Assembly: GCA_963575745.1 (NCBI GenBank)
Contig: CAUYUJ010015702.1
Location: 60,001 to 124,000 of the forward strand
DNA: 64,000 nucleotides
Reading direction: 5' to 3'
Source: Prorocentrum cordatum
Taxonomy: Eukaryota > Sar > Dinophyceae > Prorocentrales > Prorocentraceae
The notes below the pieces were generated by a model. That model made no database searches. It was not told where the DNA came from and saw only the letters and a program-made list of their open reading frames with translations. A program made the translations under genes and the position numbers. Position 1 is the stretch's first letter, and each line of letters starts with the position of its first letter. Below, one piece after another: positions 37,030-46,993 of the stretch.

Positions 37030-39740
37030 CCCGAGATCGACAGGGGTCTCACCACGGACCCGCGCAACAGAGAACTGGAATGCGTTTGACTACAAGCGTT
37101 TACAGGCATGGCAGAATTCGATCCGGAGAGGCCGACTCGCTTCATAGCAGCGGACCAGAGGCTCACGCATTTTGGCAGTAAACCGATATCGATTCCACAG
37201 TGGAAGCTGATGAAATGAAGCATGACACCGAACGTGGTGGTGGAGCCAGGGAAGTCGTATGGTGCTGGCATATCGGGCCATGCTCCTATCCAAGTGGCGC
37301 TTCATCCTCGGCGATTCCGTGGTCTACCTGAACAACAAACTCCACGCGTTGTATGTGAACCGCAGGAGTATCGGGAGGCGCTGGGCCACCTGCCAGCACC
37401 GCGTTGGAAGTGAATGAAGCGTCTCAGGTGTGACGCTGCCAAAGTTGCGAGAAACAGCCTCACTCGATCCTCCCTCCCCTCTCTCGAGGCCCGCCTCCTC
37501 GTCTTCCGCTGCTCGATCTCGAGCGCTGCTCATTTCAACGATTTGCGCCTTCGCAAGGACCCTCTGCTTGCCAGGTCGTGCCCGGTGGTTGAACTCCTCC
37601 AGGTCGTCGCGCTTCCTTCTTTCCGTTGTTTCCCTGGCTCGGCCAATCGAGTTACGCAGGGAATGCGAACGCTTGCACCAGCTGCTTCTTGATGCTAGGC
37701 TCGCTCGGGCCCAAGAAGAGGTCCAAGTGGAGTCGACGGCGGCTCTGGAGAGGAAGAGGCGGCCAGCGCATGTGAGGGCTGAGAGGGCGTCGGGGCAAGT
37801 TCAGGACTCCCAGAAGCAAGACTCTCCCGCTGCAGGCCCTGGTGGGCCCCCTCTGGCGCTACTCTCCTCTCCTTCGGACATGCGAGCTCATTGGGCCCCC
37901 TCTTTTGCGCCAACGCGAGCCCAGTTGAAGCATCTCGGAGCCGAAATCTCCAGGAGCACACCAACGAATTTGATTGGTCTGAGCTTAACTTGCCCACGGA
38001 GGAACTCATTCGTGTCACTCTGGCTCGCGCCTCTCCAACGGCAGCGTGTCCAGATGGCTTCCCCTGCGCGGCCTGGCAGACTGCGAAGCAAGCGCCCCCG
38101 GTTCGAGTTCGACAGTCTCTTGCTGGTGGTTGCTCCGAAGGTTAGGCTGGAAGCAGCTTTGTGCTTAGAGAAGCTGCCGCCACTCGCCCGCTTCCTCTGA
38201 AGAGTACGAGCATCAAAGCCCTAGCAGCTTGCAACCACAGAACCAGCCAATCCCCAGTCGCGAGTTGCATCAGGATCAGGGGGATCTGTCGCGGGACGCA
38301 ATTTCTTGGACAATGTCGCTCCTCTGGGAACGTCGGTTCGAACATCTAGCATCTAGCATGCTTACGGGCGCTTCAGTGGACCTTCTTACCCTCCGCCTCG
38401 AGTTCGGTAACCCTTTCCCCTCTTTGATTCACGCGATTGTCTGGAACGTTCTGGAGCTAGTGGGTCTCCCTGAATGCTTCAGGAGTCTCATCCATGGCGC
38501 TTGCTGTCTGGCTTTCGCCAAAACCCCGCTCCAAGAGCTTCTTGTGTTTTTTTCCCTCGTAGTCACTGCTGTGTGATGCCTGGGGGGCCCTGCGAGCGAC
38601 AGCATGTGGGCTCTGGCGATGGATCCCCTCATGCGGGACATGTGTGCCAGATAAAAGAAGCATTCTGGGTCGGAAGTGTGTGTGTGTGTGTGTGTGTGTG
38701 CGAATGACGTCGGGGTGGCTGTGAGGGAGTTCGTCGCTCAGCCTCGATTATCGGAAGTCTTCTATGCTGCCCGTCTTCCAAGTGGCCTCAAATTTGAGTT
38801 CCCTGCATGTTGTGTCATTCCTGTCCCAGAGGTCTTTTCGGAGGAGCTCAAGACTCGTGTCCAGTCGTTCATGAGAACCCATGCTGCCAAGTGGGCCTGG
38901 ATCCCAATCGTAGAGGCGGCGGAATCTCTTGGGGTGTGGATCGGCTCCAGAGCAAGTCGTGAGACGGTGTGGCGTCGTATGTTCCGTGAGTGTTGGGGAA
39001 TCAATGACATTGCTGCTGCCAGGGCCGTCCCTTGATTGCTATCACGTTGTGTAATTCGAGGGCCGTCTAAGCTGAGCTAACTTGCCCAGCTGACGCCCAT
39101 CCCAACATTAGTTCTTCAGTTGGAGTCGTGAGCCCTTCATACGATCCTCCATCTCCCTGCCTTCAGGTTCCGTCTGGAACAGATCCCCGCTCTTAGGCAA
39201 TGGTCCCGCCTGAGACCGCAGTCTGTTCGTGTCCAGTCTGTCGCCTCTATCTTGCGCTCGGCCAGAAACACGATCACTAATTGGCGCTCCTAGTGGAAGC
39301 ACTGCAGACCGCCGCGAGGACCCACAGACCCATGACCGACTGGCCGGACAGGGTTGGGCCCCTCCCCACTGGCAAGCACCGGCCTTTTTCCAACCTGGAT
39401 CAGGTTTGCAAATTCGGGTGTTTTGGCGAATGTGACTTCCAGAAGCACTGCGTACCTGTATAACCTTCTCTTACCGGGGGCGGGGCAAGCTGTTTGGATC
39501 CCATCCACTTTGGTCGAGGTCTTTGTGGACCGAAAGCTGGGTTTTGCTCGTGCGATGTCTCCCGAAGATCGTCTTCTCGCGTGTCAGAGGCGTGTGCTTC
39601 GTTTCTATAAGTTCGATTCGATCAGGAGAGTGAAGGATGTGGATCAGGAGATGGTTTATCAGCATGCGAAGGCTGCCAGAGCGCAGCTTTTTCAGCAGGC
39701 AGATGGTGCACCCTGGCTCCACACGAACTCATTCCGAGCT
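37030..39740 (+). mobile_element. Degenerate LINE remnant inside kinesin intron 5
   Basis: Broken by many stops and frameshifts but recognisable in order. An endonuclease end lies near 37,165-37,320 (FGSKPISIPQWKLMK, GAGISGHAPIQVALHPR). An RT start lies near 37,990-38,080 (CPDGFPCAAWQ). An RT block lies at 38,370-38,520 (LRLEFGNPFPSLIHAIVWN). An RT C-terminal portion lies at 38,700-39,030 (ARLPSGLKFEFPACCVIPV, ESLGVWIGSRAS). A further tail lies at 39,420-39,740 (FARAMSPEDRLLACQRRVL). It differs clearly from the intact LINE at 4.6-14.7 kb. A (TG)n run at 38,676-38,702 interrupts it. Confidence 0.75.
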
Positions 39741-39744
39741 GTGT

Positions 39745-39895
39745 GCGAGGAGGAGGAGGAGGAGGAGCAAGAAATGATGATGAGGAGGAGTGAAGGAAGG
39801 AAGGAAGGAAGGAAGGAAGGAAGGAAGGAAGGAAGAAAGGAAGCAAGGAAGGAAGGAGGAAGGAGGAGGACGGTGGATGAGGACGAGGAGTATGA
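39745..39895. repeat. (GGA)n/(GGAA)n array before an exon
   Basis: GAGGAGGAG, then a run of GGAAGGAA (39,795-39,860), then GGA. It ends about 10 bp before the acceptor of kinesin exon 6. Confidence 0.95.
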
Positions 39896-39905
39896 CCATT
39901 TGTAG

Positions 39906-39980
39906 GAGAGCTACAGCACCCTGAGATTCGCTGTCACGGTGGGGGCGATCAAAGTGGAGGCCACCAAGACAACCGAGCAG
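39906..39980 (+). CDS. Kinesin exon 6 (end of motor, neck)
   Basis: Starts after TTTGTAG with ESYSTLRFAVTVGAIK, the ESxSTLRFA motif that closes the motor domain, followed by VEATKTTEQ leading into the neck. It is small, 25 codons. It ends GAGCAG before GACTGC (GA donor). The following intronic sequence repeats the start of the next exon almost exactly (39,973-40,002 against 41,479-41,508), so the exact cut point within the repeat is ambiguous, but the joined protein, KTTEQDYPALVKKL, is the same. Confidence 0.85.
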
Positions 39981-40034
39981 GACTGCCCCACCATGGTGAA
40001 GATCACCACCCTCATCCACAATTCGTTTCCCTTC

Positions 40035-40250
40035 TCTCTCCCTCCTCTCTCCTCCTCCTCCTCCTCCTCCTCCTCCTCCTTGGTGGCTCGTGGAGGATGA
40101 ACCCCCCCTGTACGCTCGTCTCCTCCTCCTCCTCCTCCTCCTCCTCCTCCCCGCCTCCTCCTCCTCCTCCTCCCCCTCCTCCCCTCCTCCCCTCCTCCCC
40201 CGCCTCCTACTCCTCCTCCTCCTCCCCCTCCTCCCCCATTCTCCTCCTGT
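40035..40250. repeat. (CCT)n pyrimidine arrays
   Basis: Two blocks (40,040-40,080 and 40,123-40,250) separated by 40 bp, in kinesin intron 6. Confidence 0.95.
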
Positions 40251-40589
40251 TACCTGTAACCCGTCGCTTTGAAGGCTGCAGAGGGCGGCGAGTGAGCATG
40301 TTCTTGTCTTCGCAAAAGAAAATCTCAGGTCCGAGGGGGGGGGCGGTGCGTGTTTGCCAGAAGATAAAGAGGTGCACGGCGTTCTTTGTCGCGCAGCCTC
40401 TGGTGGCTTCATGGGCAGAGAATCGCGCCAGGTTGCTGCCGAGCAGCTTTCATGGAAGGCTACGCGCGACCAGCCTGTACATTTTTGTGGGTTTGGCCGC
40501 GCCGCGAGATCAATGTCCTGACAATCTTGGGTGTCCATGTCTCGTTCTACATTGTCGCTCCACGCGTGGCATTATTTCAGGCACGCGAA

Positions 40590-41060
40590 TCGGCCCGACG
40601 ATCACCAAACACTTACACCACACTTACACAACACCACACTTACACAACACCTGCACCACTTGTACACTACATGCGTACCACTTCTACACCACATCTGCAT
40701 CATAATTACACAACTTTCAATCCCATGCACACCACATGCACCCCAGACCGCACTTACTGCGCGCCAGGGCCTCGTTGAGATTCCGCCCGCGTCCCCTGGA
40801 ATACGGCGGAGCCGCCTGGGATTAAGACAGTAATGAAACAATGCAGTTCTTGTTTGGGGGCCACTGGGATCGGAAACCGCGCCCGGGAATGCACCAGAGG
40901 ACACGAATCCAACACGACCAAACATGTACACCACCACATTTGCCCCACATGTGCTCCGACGCCTGCACCTCATGTGCACCACGGCGACACCGCTTTGACG
41001 CCACATTCGCACCACATCCACACCACAACGACACCACAACTGCACCGCACGTGGCACGTG
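40590..41060. repeat. Degenerate CACCAC/ACTTACACAA minisatellite
   Basis: Two blocks (40,605-40,750 and 40,915-41,060) of imperfect 12-16 bp units such as CACCACACTTACACAA and CACCACATGTGCACC. The words are the complement of the TGTGGTGCAAT family at 16.7-17.3 kb. Confidence 0.8.
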
Positions 41061-41486
41061 CTGCATGCGCGCTGCAGGGCGATCCCGCGCTCTCCCGTGG
41101 ACCACAGGCGGTGGCGCTTGGTTCGCACTCGGGCCCTGCGCCAGGCAGCGCTCGTGCCCCGTGCCTGTCGCGCAGGACGCCCCGAGCCGTCGCCTGGGCC
41201 GTCGAGGCCGACGGGCTTCGGCTCCTGCTGCTCCCCCCGCGCTTGCCGCCGATGCTGCGCTCGCAGTCGCCTGGCTCGCGAGGCGAACTGCGCTTGGAGG
41301 GCAAAGGCGATGCCTGAGAGCTCTGCGCGGGCGAATCCGATTTCCCCGCGGAGGTCGGCGGCCTTCGCGCGCTTGCCCTGGGACTTACGAGCAGGCCCAC
41401 TAGGTTACAGCTGACCTCCCCCCGCAGCCTTAACACCCGCCACCTCGGGCCCTACGGCGCTCGGAACGCCTCCCTCCGCCGAGCAG
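41061..41486. other. Kinesin intron 6, 3' part; nothing seen
   Basis: GC-rich unique sequence, open in several frames, with no motif or repeat I can delimit. Confidence 0.5.
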
Positions 41487-41639
41487 GACTACCCCGCCCT
41501 CGTGAAGAAACTCCAGGGCGAGGTCGCGGAGCTGAGGTCGCAGCTGTCAGAGGCCAAGGCCAACGTCTTCACGGACCACGGCATCAAATTGGTCGAGACG
41601 GAGGTGCGGGCACGGGAGGAGCTCGTCGACAGGCTCACG
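41487..41639 (+). CDS. Kinesin exon 7 (coiled coil)
   Basis: 51 codons: DYPALVKKLQGEVAELRSQL, SEAKANVFTDHGIKLVETEV and RAREELVDRLT. This has heptad-spaced Leu/Val with charged residues, the coiled coil that follows the neck in dimerising kinesins. It begins after GAGCAG (41,481-41,486) and ends at ACG before a GA donor (GAGAATAG). The last 12 bases around the donor, AGGCTCACGGAG, recur as AGGCTCACGAAG at the next acceptor. Confidence 0.85.
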
Positions 41640-41789
41640 GAGAATAGTACTACTAACTTACCCGGTGACGTACCCAACCCTCTTCTAACACGGGGCAGCT
41701 ATATCATGGATCTCCCAATACAAGCGAACATGATGAAAGACGCGCATTTCGCATCACCCCAGGGAGATTCAGGGAGCACCAAGCTGGGT

Positions 41790-42470
41790 CCGCGTGGACC
41801 TCCACTCCGCTGGACCTCCCAGGAGCCCACGAAACGAGCGACAGTTGCGCGGTCCGCAGCCCCCCAGGGCCCGCGAGGTCTCGGCTGGGTATGCGTGGAC
41901 CTCCATTCCGCTGGACCTCCAAGGAGCCCACGAAAATGGCGGCAGGTGCGCGGTTCGCAACCCCGCAGGGAGCCGCGAGGTCTCAGCAGATCTGCGTGGA
42001 CCCCCACTCCGCTGGACCTCTACGAACATGGCGACAGTTGCGCGGTTCGCAACCCCGCAGGGAGCCGCGAGATCCTGGCAGATTTGCATGGACCTCCATT
42101 CCGTTGGACCCCCCAGAAGCCCACGAAAATGGCGACAGTTGCGCGGTTCGCAGCCCCGCAGGGAGCCGCGAGGTCTCGGCAGATATGCGTCACTCCGCTG
42201 GACCTCCCAGGAGCCCACAAACATGGCGACAGTTGCACGGTTCGCAACCCCGCAAGTAGCCGCGAGGTCTCGGCAGATCCGCGTGGACCCCCACTCCGCT
42301 GGACCTCCCAGGAGCCCACGAAATGTGCGACAGTTGCGCGGTTCGCAGCCCCGCGGTGAGCCGCGAGGTCTCCGCAGATTTGCGTGGACCTCCATTCCGC
42401 TGGACCCCCAGGAGCCCACGAAAATGGCGACAGTTGCGCGGTTGTCAACCCGCAGGGCCCGCGAGGCCTC
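41790..42470. repeat. Tandem repeat, about 115-120 bp unit, 5-6 copies
   Basis: Units contain CCTCCATTCCGCTGGACCTC, GAGCCCACGAAAATGGCGAC, AGTTGCGCGGTTCGCA and GCCGCGAGGTCTCGGCAGAT, with indels between copies. All frames stay open for long stretches because of the repetition. I treat it as intronic, kinesin intron 7. Confidence 0.9.
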
Positions 42471-42639
42471 GACGAGGGCGAGGACGACGAAACATGAAAG
42501 AGAGGGGGCTGAGGGGAGGGGATGATGGAGAGGCGGGGAGGAGGGAGGAGAGAGGCGGGATGAGGAGAAGGAGGTGAGGCCCACACAACCTATTCAAAAC
42601 GTGAACTCAACCAAGGGAGGGCTGGCAAGAACGCGGGAA

Positions 42640-42880
42640 GCAAGAGGGAGGAGAAGGACGAGGAGGAGGAGGAGGAGGAGGAGGAGGAGGAGGAAAAGGA
42701 GGAGGAGGAGAAGGAGGAGGCGGAGGTGGATAGGGAGGAGGAGGAGGAGAGATGAGGAGAGGCGAAGAGGGGGAGGGAGGGGAGGAGGAGTAGGAGGAGG
42801 GAGGAGGAGGAAGAGGAGGAGGAGGAGGAGGATCAGGAGGAGGAGGAGGATCAGGAGGGGGAGAAGGAGGAGGAGGAGTG
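42640..42880. repeat. (GGA)n purine array
   Basis: Purine array with GGATCAGGAGGAGG and GGAGGTGGATAGGG variants, in kinesin intron 7. Confidence 0.95.
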
Positions 42881-42936
42881 TGCGACCGCAGCGCTCTAGA
42901 ACGAGAATCCGAAACAGAAGGACGGGAAGGGATTTC

Positions 42937-42970
42937 AACTTTCGGAGGTCCACGCGGACCTCCGAAAGTT
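42937..42970. repeat. IE-A-like minimal hairpin, perfect 15-bp arms
   Basis: AACTTTCGGAGGTCC and GGACCTCCGAAAGTT around ACGC. The words TTTCGGAGGTCC and GCGGACCTCCGAAAG are the outer ends of IE-A, so this may be IE-A with its centre deleted. It lies 40 bp before exon 8. Confidence 0.85.
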
Positions 42971-43011
42971 TACGCTTTTGCCGCTTGCGACTTCCCCAAA
43001 GGCTCACGAAG

Positions 43012-43350
43012 GACCCCAAGGTCGCGAGGAGGGAGTCGAAGACCCACGAGCACCTCATGCAGGACGTCATGCGGCAATACGGCATCAAGGAGTTCTCGGA
43101 GGTCCCGTTTCCCCGTCTGGTGAATTGTTCCGACGACTCGGGCGAGATCGGCAAGATGCTGTACCACATCCCGGACGACGATGTCGAGCACCCCCTCGGG
43201 TCCGATGACTCCAACGACTTCCGGCTGCCACCACGCACGGGAGTGTTGCCGAGGATGTGCACGCTGCGCAACGACGGCCAGCATGTCTGGATACGGCTCG
43301 CCCGCCCGGCAGAGGACAAAGAGCACCCCAAGGCTCAGAGGAGGAAAAAG
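43012..43350 (+). CDS. Kinesin exon 8 (linker and FHA-like domain start)
   Basis: 113 codons without a break. After DPKVARRESKTHEHLMQDVM comes FPRLVNCSDDSGEIGKMLYH and IPDDD, resembling the PHLVNLNEDPxMSExLLYYI entry into the forkhead-associated domain of kinesin-3 (KIF1/Unc-104) proteins. It continues with RMCTLRNDGQHVWIRLARPA. FHA domains bind phosphothreonine peptides and help regulate these motors. The exon ends AGGAAAAAG before a GT donor at 43,351. No glycine-arginine pair typical of phosphopeptide-binding FHA is obvious, so binding may be lost or the boundaries may be wrong. Confidence 0.8.
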
Positions 43351-43469
43351 GTACCGATGCCACTATCCTTCCCTCGTGTTCGCCTTCCTGGGCCGGTTGG
43401 GAGGCCCTCGTCGCCACGGCTGGGATCGCCTCGCAAGTTCTGGGCAGAGCGCACCCCTGGCGAGGCCTG

Positions 43470-43580
43470 GGGAGCACGGCAGGCTCGTGTCGTGCCGACG
43501 TGGTGACGACCCCAGCGCGGGCTCTCACGGTTGAACGCCGCCAGTGGCCCGCAGGATCGGCCAGTGTGGAGCGTTCTGGG
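43470..43580. mobile_element. IE-D left half
   Basis: CACGGCAGGCTCGTGTCGTG followed by CCGACGTGGTGACGACC matches the IE-D left terminus. The matching right terminus is found 2.5 kb away at 45,985-46,045. Confidence 0.55.
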
Positions 43581-43749
43581 GATCGAAACGCCGCCGATCT
43601 TCAAATCGAAGAAGAAAAAAATTATCCCGGCAAAGCAACCTAACAACGATGTGTAGGAGCATATTTGAAAGCGTTCCCCTTAAAATTCAGATGAGACTCC
43701 AGTTGTAGAATTCTGCTGTTCTCGCAGTCGTAGTCGCATTCGCGATGAC

Positions 43750-45390
43750 AGTCGCAGTGGCAACGGCAGTCGCAGTCACAGCCTCAGCCTCAGCCTGCCT
43801 CAGCCTCAGCCTCAGCAGCCTCGGCAGCCTCAAGCCTGCCTCAGCCTAGCCTGCCTCAGCCTCACCCTGCATCAGCCTTCAAGCCTCAGATCAGGTATCA
43901 GCCTGCTCAAGACAGTCTGCCTTCAGCCTCGGCCTCAGGCCTCAGCCTGCCTCAGCCTTCACCCTGCCTCGGCTGCAGCAGCCTCAAGCCTCAGCCTCAG
44001 TCTCAGCCTGCCTCAGCATCAGCTCAGCAGCGGTCTGCCTTCAGCCTGCCTCAGCCTAGCCTGCCTCAGCCTCAGCCTCAGCCTGCTTCAGCCTCAGCCT
44101 CAGTCTGCCTTCAGCCTCGGCCTCAGCCTCAGCCTGCCTCAGCCTCAGCCTCAGCCTGCTTCAGGCCTAAGACTCAGTCTGCCTGCAGCCTTGGCTCAGC
44201 CTCAGCCTGGCTTCAGCCTCAGCTCAGTCTGCCGCAGACTTGGCCTCAGGCTCAGCCAGCCTCAGCCTGGAGCCTGCTCAGCCTCAGCCTCAGCCTCAGC
44301 CTCAGCTGCCTCAGCATCAGCCTGCCTCAGCCTCAGCCTCAGCCTGCCTCAGACTCAGCCTCAAGCCTGCTCAGCTCAGCCTCAGTCTAGCTTCAGCCTG
44401 GCCTCAGCCTCAGCTGCCTCAGCATGAGCCTGCATCAGCCTCAGCTCAGCCTCAGCCTGCCTCAGCCTCAGCTCAGCCTGCACAGCTCAGCCTCAGCCTG
44501 CCTCAGCCTCAGCCTCAGCCCGCTTGCTTCAGCCTAGCATTCAGTCTGCCTTTTGCCTCGGCACCTCAGCCTCCGCCTGCACAGCCTCATCCTACATGAG
44601 CCTCAGCCTCAGCCTGCCTCGGCTTGCCTCAGCCTCAGCCTCAGCCTGCCTCGGCCTCAGCCTCAGCATCAGCCTGCCGCAGCCTCAGCGTCAGCGTCAG
44701 CCTCAGCCTGCATCAGCCTCAGCTTCAGCCTCAACCTGCCTCAGCCTCAGCCTCAGCCTGCCTCAGCCTCAGCCTCGGCCTCAGCCTCAGCCTCAGCCTG
44801 CCTCAGCCGCAGCTTGCCTCAGCCTCAGTCACTGCCTCAGCCTCAGCCTGCCTCAGCCTCAGCCTCAGCCTGCCTCGGCTTGCCTCAGCCTCAGCCTCAG
44901 CCGCCTCAGCATCAGCCTGCTCAGCCCAGCCTCAGCCTGCCTCAGCTCAGCCTAGCTGCTTCAGCTTCAGCCTTGGTCTGCCTTTCAAGCCTCGGCCTCA
45001 GCCTCAGCCTGCCTCAGCCTCAGCCTGCATCAGCCCAGCCCAGCTCAGCCTGCCTCAGCATCAGCCTGCCTCAGGCTCAGCCCAGCCGCCTCAGCCTCAG
45101 CCTCAGGCCTGCTTCAGCCTCAGACTCAGTCTGCCTTCAGCCTCCGCCTCTACCTCAGCCTGCCTCAGCTCAGCCTGCATCCTAGCCTAGGCCTCAGCCC
45201 AGCCTAGCCTGCGCTCAGCATCAGCCTGCCTCAGCCTCAGCATCAGCCTGCCTCCCCCCCACCCCCCCCCCCCCTCCACAGGCCCAGCCTCAGCCTGCTT
45301 CAGCCTCAGCCTCAGTCTGCCTTCAGCCTCGGCCTCAGCTTGCCTCAGCCTCAGCCTGCCTCAGCCTCAGCATCAGCCTTCCTCAGCATT
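43750..45390. repeat. (CAGCCT)n-type satellite, about 1.6 kb
   Basis: Imperfect CAGCCT, CAGCCTGCCT and CAGCCTCAGC units that fill most of kinesin intron 8. It encodes Ser/Ala-, Leu/Ser- or Pro/Gln-rich frames only as a by-product. A C-run lies at 45,254-45,280. Confidence 0.95.
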
Positions 45391-45394
45391 CAAA

Positions 45395-45745
45395 ATGTGG
45401 CCCGGGAATGGAGTTCTGGGAACTCGAAGAACACGAAGTGGCCTACAGTTGGCTCCGGGCATGCAAAATCATGCCCAGGAATGGAGGTCTGCGAACTTGA
45501 AGACCACGAAGTGGCCTACAGCAGGCTCCGGGCATTCAAAATCATGCCCAGGAGTGGAGTTCTGGGAACTCGAAGAACACGAAGTGGCCTACAGTTGGCT
45601 CCGGGCATTCAAAATCATGCCCAGGAATGGAGTTCTGGGAACTTGAAGATCACGAAGTGGCCTACAGATGGCTCCGGGCATTCAAAATCATGCCCAGGAA
45701 TGGAGTTCTGGGAACTCGAAGACCACGAAGTGCGTTACTGTTGGC
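45395..45745. repeat. Tandem repeat, about 73-bp unit, 4.7 copies
   Basis: Units contain GGAGTTCTGGGAACTCGAAG, ACCACGAAGTGGCCTACAG, TTGGCTCCGGGCATTC and AAAATCATGCCCAGGAATGG. Copies are 90% or more alike by eye. Confidence 0.95.
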
Positions 45746-45884
45746 TAAAAAAGGAGTCCCCGGATTCCCCTGGATCCCGTCCAGATCCCTCCCAGACCCC
45801 CCTGGGGAGTCATGATGCTCTCTTTTGACACCACTAAAAACCTATCAGTCTTCGCTGTTAGGTAATCATAAACATAGGTTTTTG

Positions 45885-46045
45885 TCCCCCGTGGCCCCCC
45901 TGGCGGCGCCTCTGGCGAGGGCCGCGCGGAGCGCCAAAAGTTTATACGTATGTGGGTTTTTCTTTATCTATTATAGACTGAAGAGGATCCACACGGTGTT
46001 AGAAACCAACGCCAGGGTCGTCACGACACGAGCTTACCGTACCGT
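45885..46045. mobile_element. IE-A fragment and IE-D right half
   Basis: CCTGGCGGCGCCTCTGGCG and GCCGCGCGGAGCGCC (45,898-45,942) are IE-A words. CGGTGTTAGAAACCAACGCC and CACGACACGAGCTTACCGTA (45,996-46,039) are the IE-D right terminus. Confidence 0.55.
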
Positions 46046-46333
46046 AGCGGTATCGGTAATTGTTGAGAAGCCGTGCTATGACGGCACATCGGCATCAGTG
46101 TGAACACTCAGAGCGAAACAGCATCTTGTCGAACACCAGTTTTCCTCGTGTTGCGGCAGCGGCTACCTCTGCCCAGAGCGGCGGACAGACGATCTCCGTC
46201 TCCTCCCACAGCCCTGAGCGCATGCAGTCTGGTCCCGTGTCCCCAGGAGGCCGTCGGACGCCCCCCGCTTTCGCACGCCGCCCGGCCCTGCCGGCCGCGA
46301 CGGCGAGGGGCAGTCGTTGGCCTCCCCCTACAG

Positions 46334-46447
46334 GCGGCGGACGTCAGGATCGACGGGGTGCCGCTGGGCCCGGAGGAGGCGCGGGTCGGGCATCTGAGCT
46401 GCCTGCACTTCGGGCCGGCGACCGCGTTCTACGTCTGCACGGAGCAG
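46334..46447 (+). CDS. Kinesin exon 9 (FHA-like domain, second part)
   Basis: Starts after CCTACAG with AADVRIDGVPLGPEEARVGH and LSCLHFGPATAFYV. This is the strand-turn-strand pattern of an FHA C-terminal half (family pattern VNGxxV...L..GDxI.xGxxHxFxF). The phase agrees with exon 8. I end it at CAG before a GC donor (46,448), giving CTEQ joined to VSKEEL of exon 10. Alternatively it runs on to the (GGA)n array at 46,500. Confidence 0.7.
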
Positions 46448-46497
46448 GCCTCCTGTATGGGGGCCCGATCGGCGGGGCCCCAGTCGGCGGCGCGCCC

Positions 46498-46698
46498 CGG
46501 GGGGGAGGAGGAGGAGGAGGAGGGGGAGGAGGAGGAGGAGGAGTATCGACCCCATGCACTGTGCACTGCTCCTTTTCCTTGGCATGGGCTGCGTCTGTGA
46601 CACTGCAGCCCTAATCCCGACCGACCGACCGACCGACCGAGGAGGAGGAGGAGGAGGAGGAGGAGGAGGAGGAGCAGGAGGAGGAGGAGGAGGAGGAG

Positions 46699-46700
<2 letters not shown>
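46498..46700. repeat. (GGA)n arrays flanking (CCGA)n
   Basis: Purine triplets at 46,500-46,543 and 46,640-46,700 with GACCGACCGACCGACC between (46,618-46,640), in kinesin intron 9. Confidence 0.95.
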
Positions 46701-46733
<33 letters not shown>

Positions 46734-46759
46734 TGAATAAGAATAAAATACTACGACTA

Positions 46760-46790
<31 letters not shown>

Positions 46791-46962
46791 CTATACTACT
46801 ACACTACTTACGACTACTACTCTACAACTAATACTACTACTACTACTACTTACTACTACTATACTAATACTTACTATACTACTACTAAAAGACGACTACT
46901 ATAGTCGTAGTAGTAGTAGTAGTAGTAGGTAGTAGTAGTAGTAGTGAGTAGTAGTAGTTCGT

Positions 46963-46993
<31 letters not shown>

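Noticed and set aside
41794-42525. A 243-codon frame in the 118-bp tandem repeat
   Set aside because: Three frames are open at once, reading shifted versions of the same repeat. No codon bias or motif.
44191-45190. Ser/Ala/Pro/Gln-rich frames of up to 210 codons in the CAGCCT satellite
   Set aside because: Pure by-product of a 6-bp repeat. They lie between two exons of the FHA-like domain and have no start, stop or splice context.
45395-45745. CRISPR-like array of regular repeats
   Set aside because: Units are contiguous 73-bp tandem copies without unique spacers, in a eukaryotic intron.
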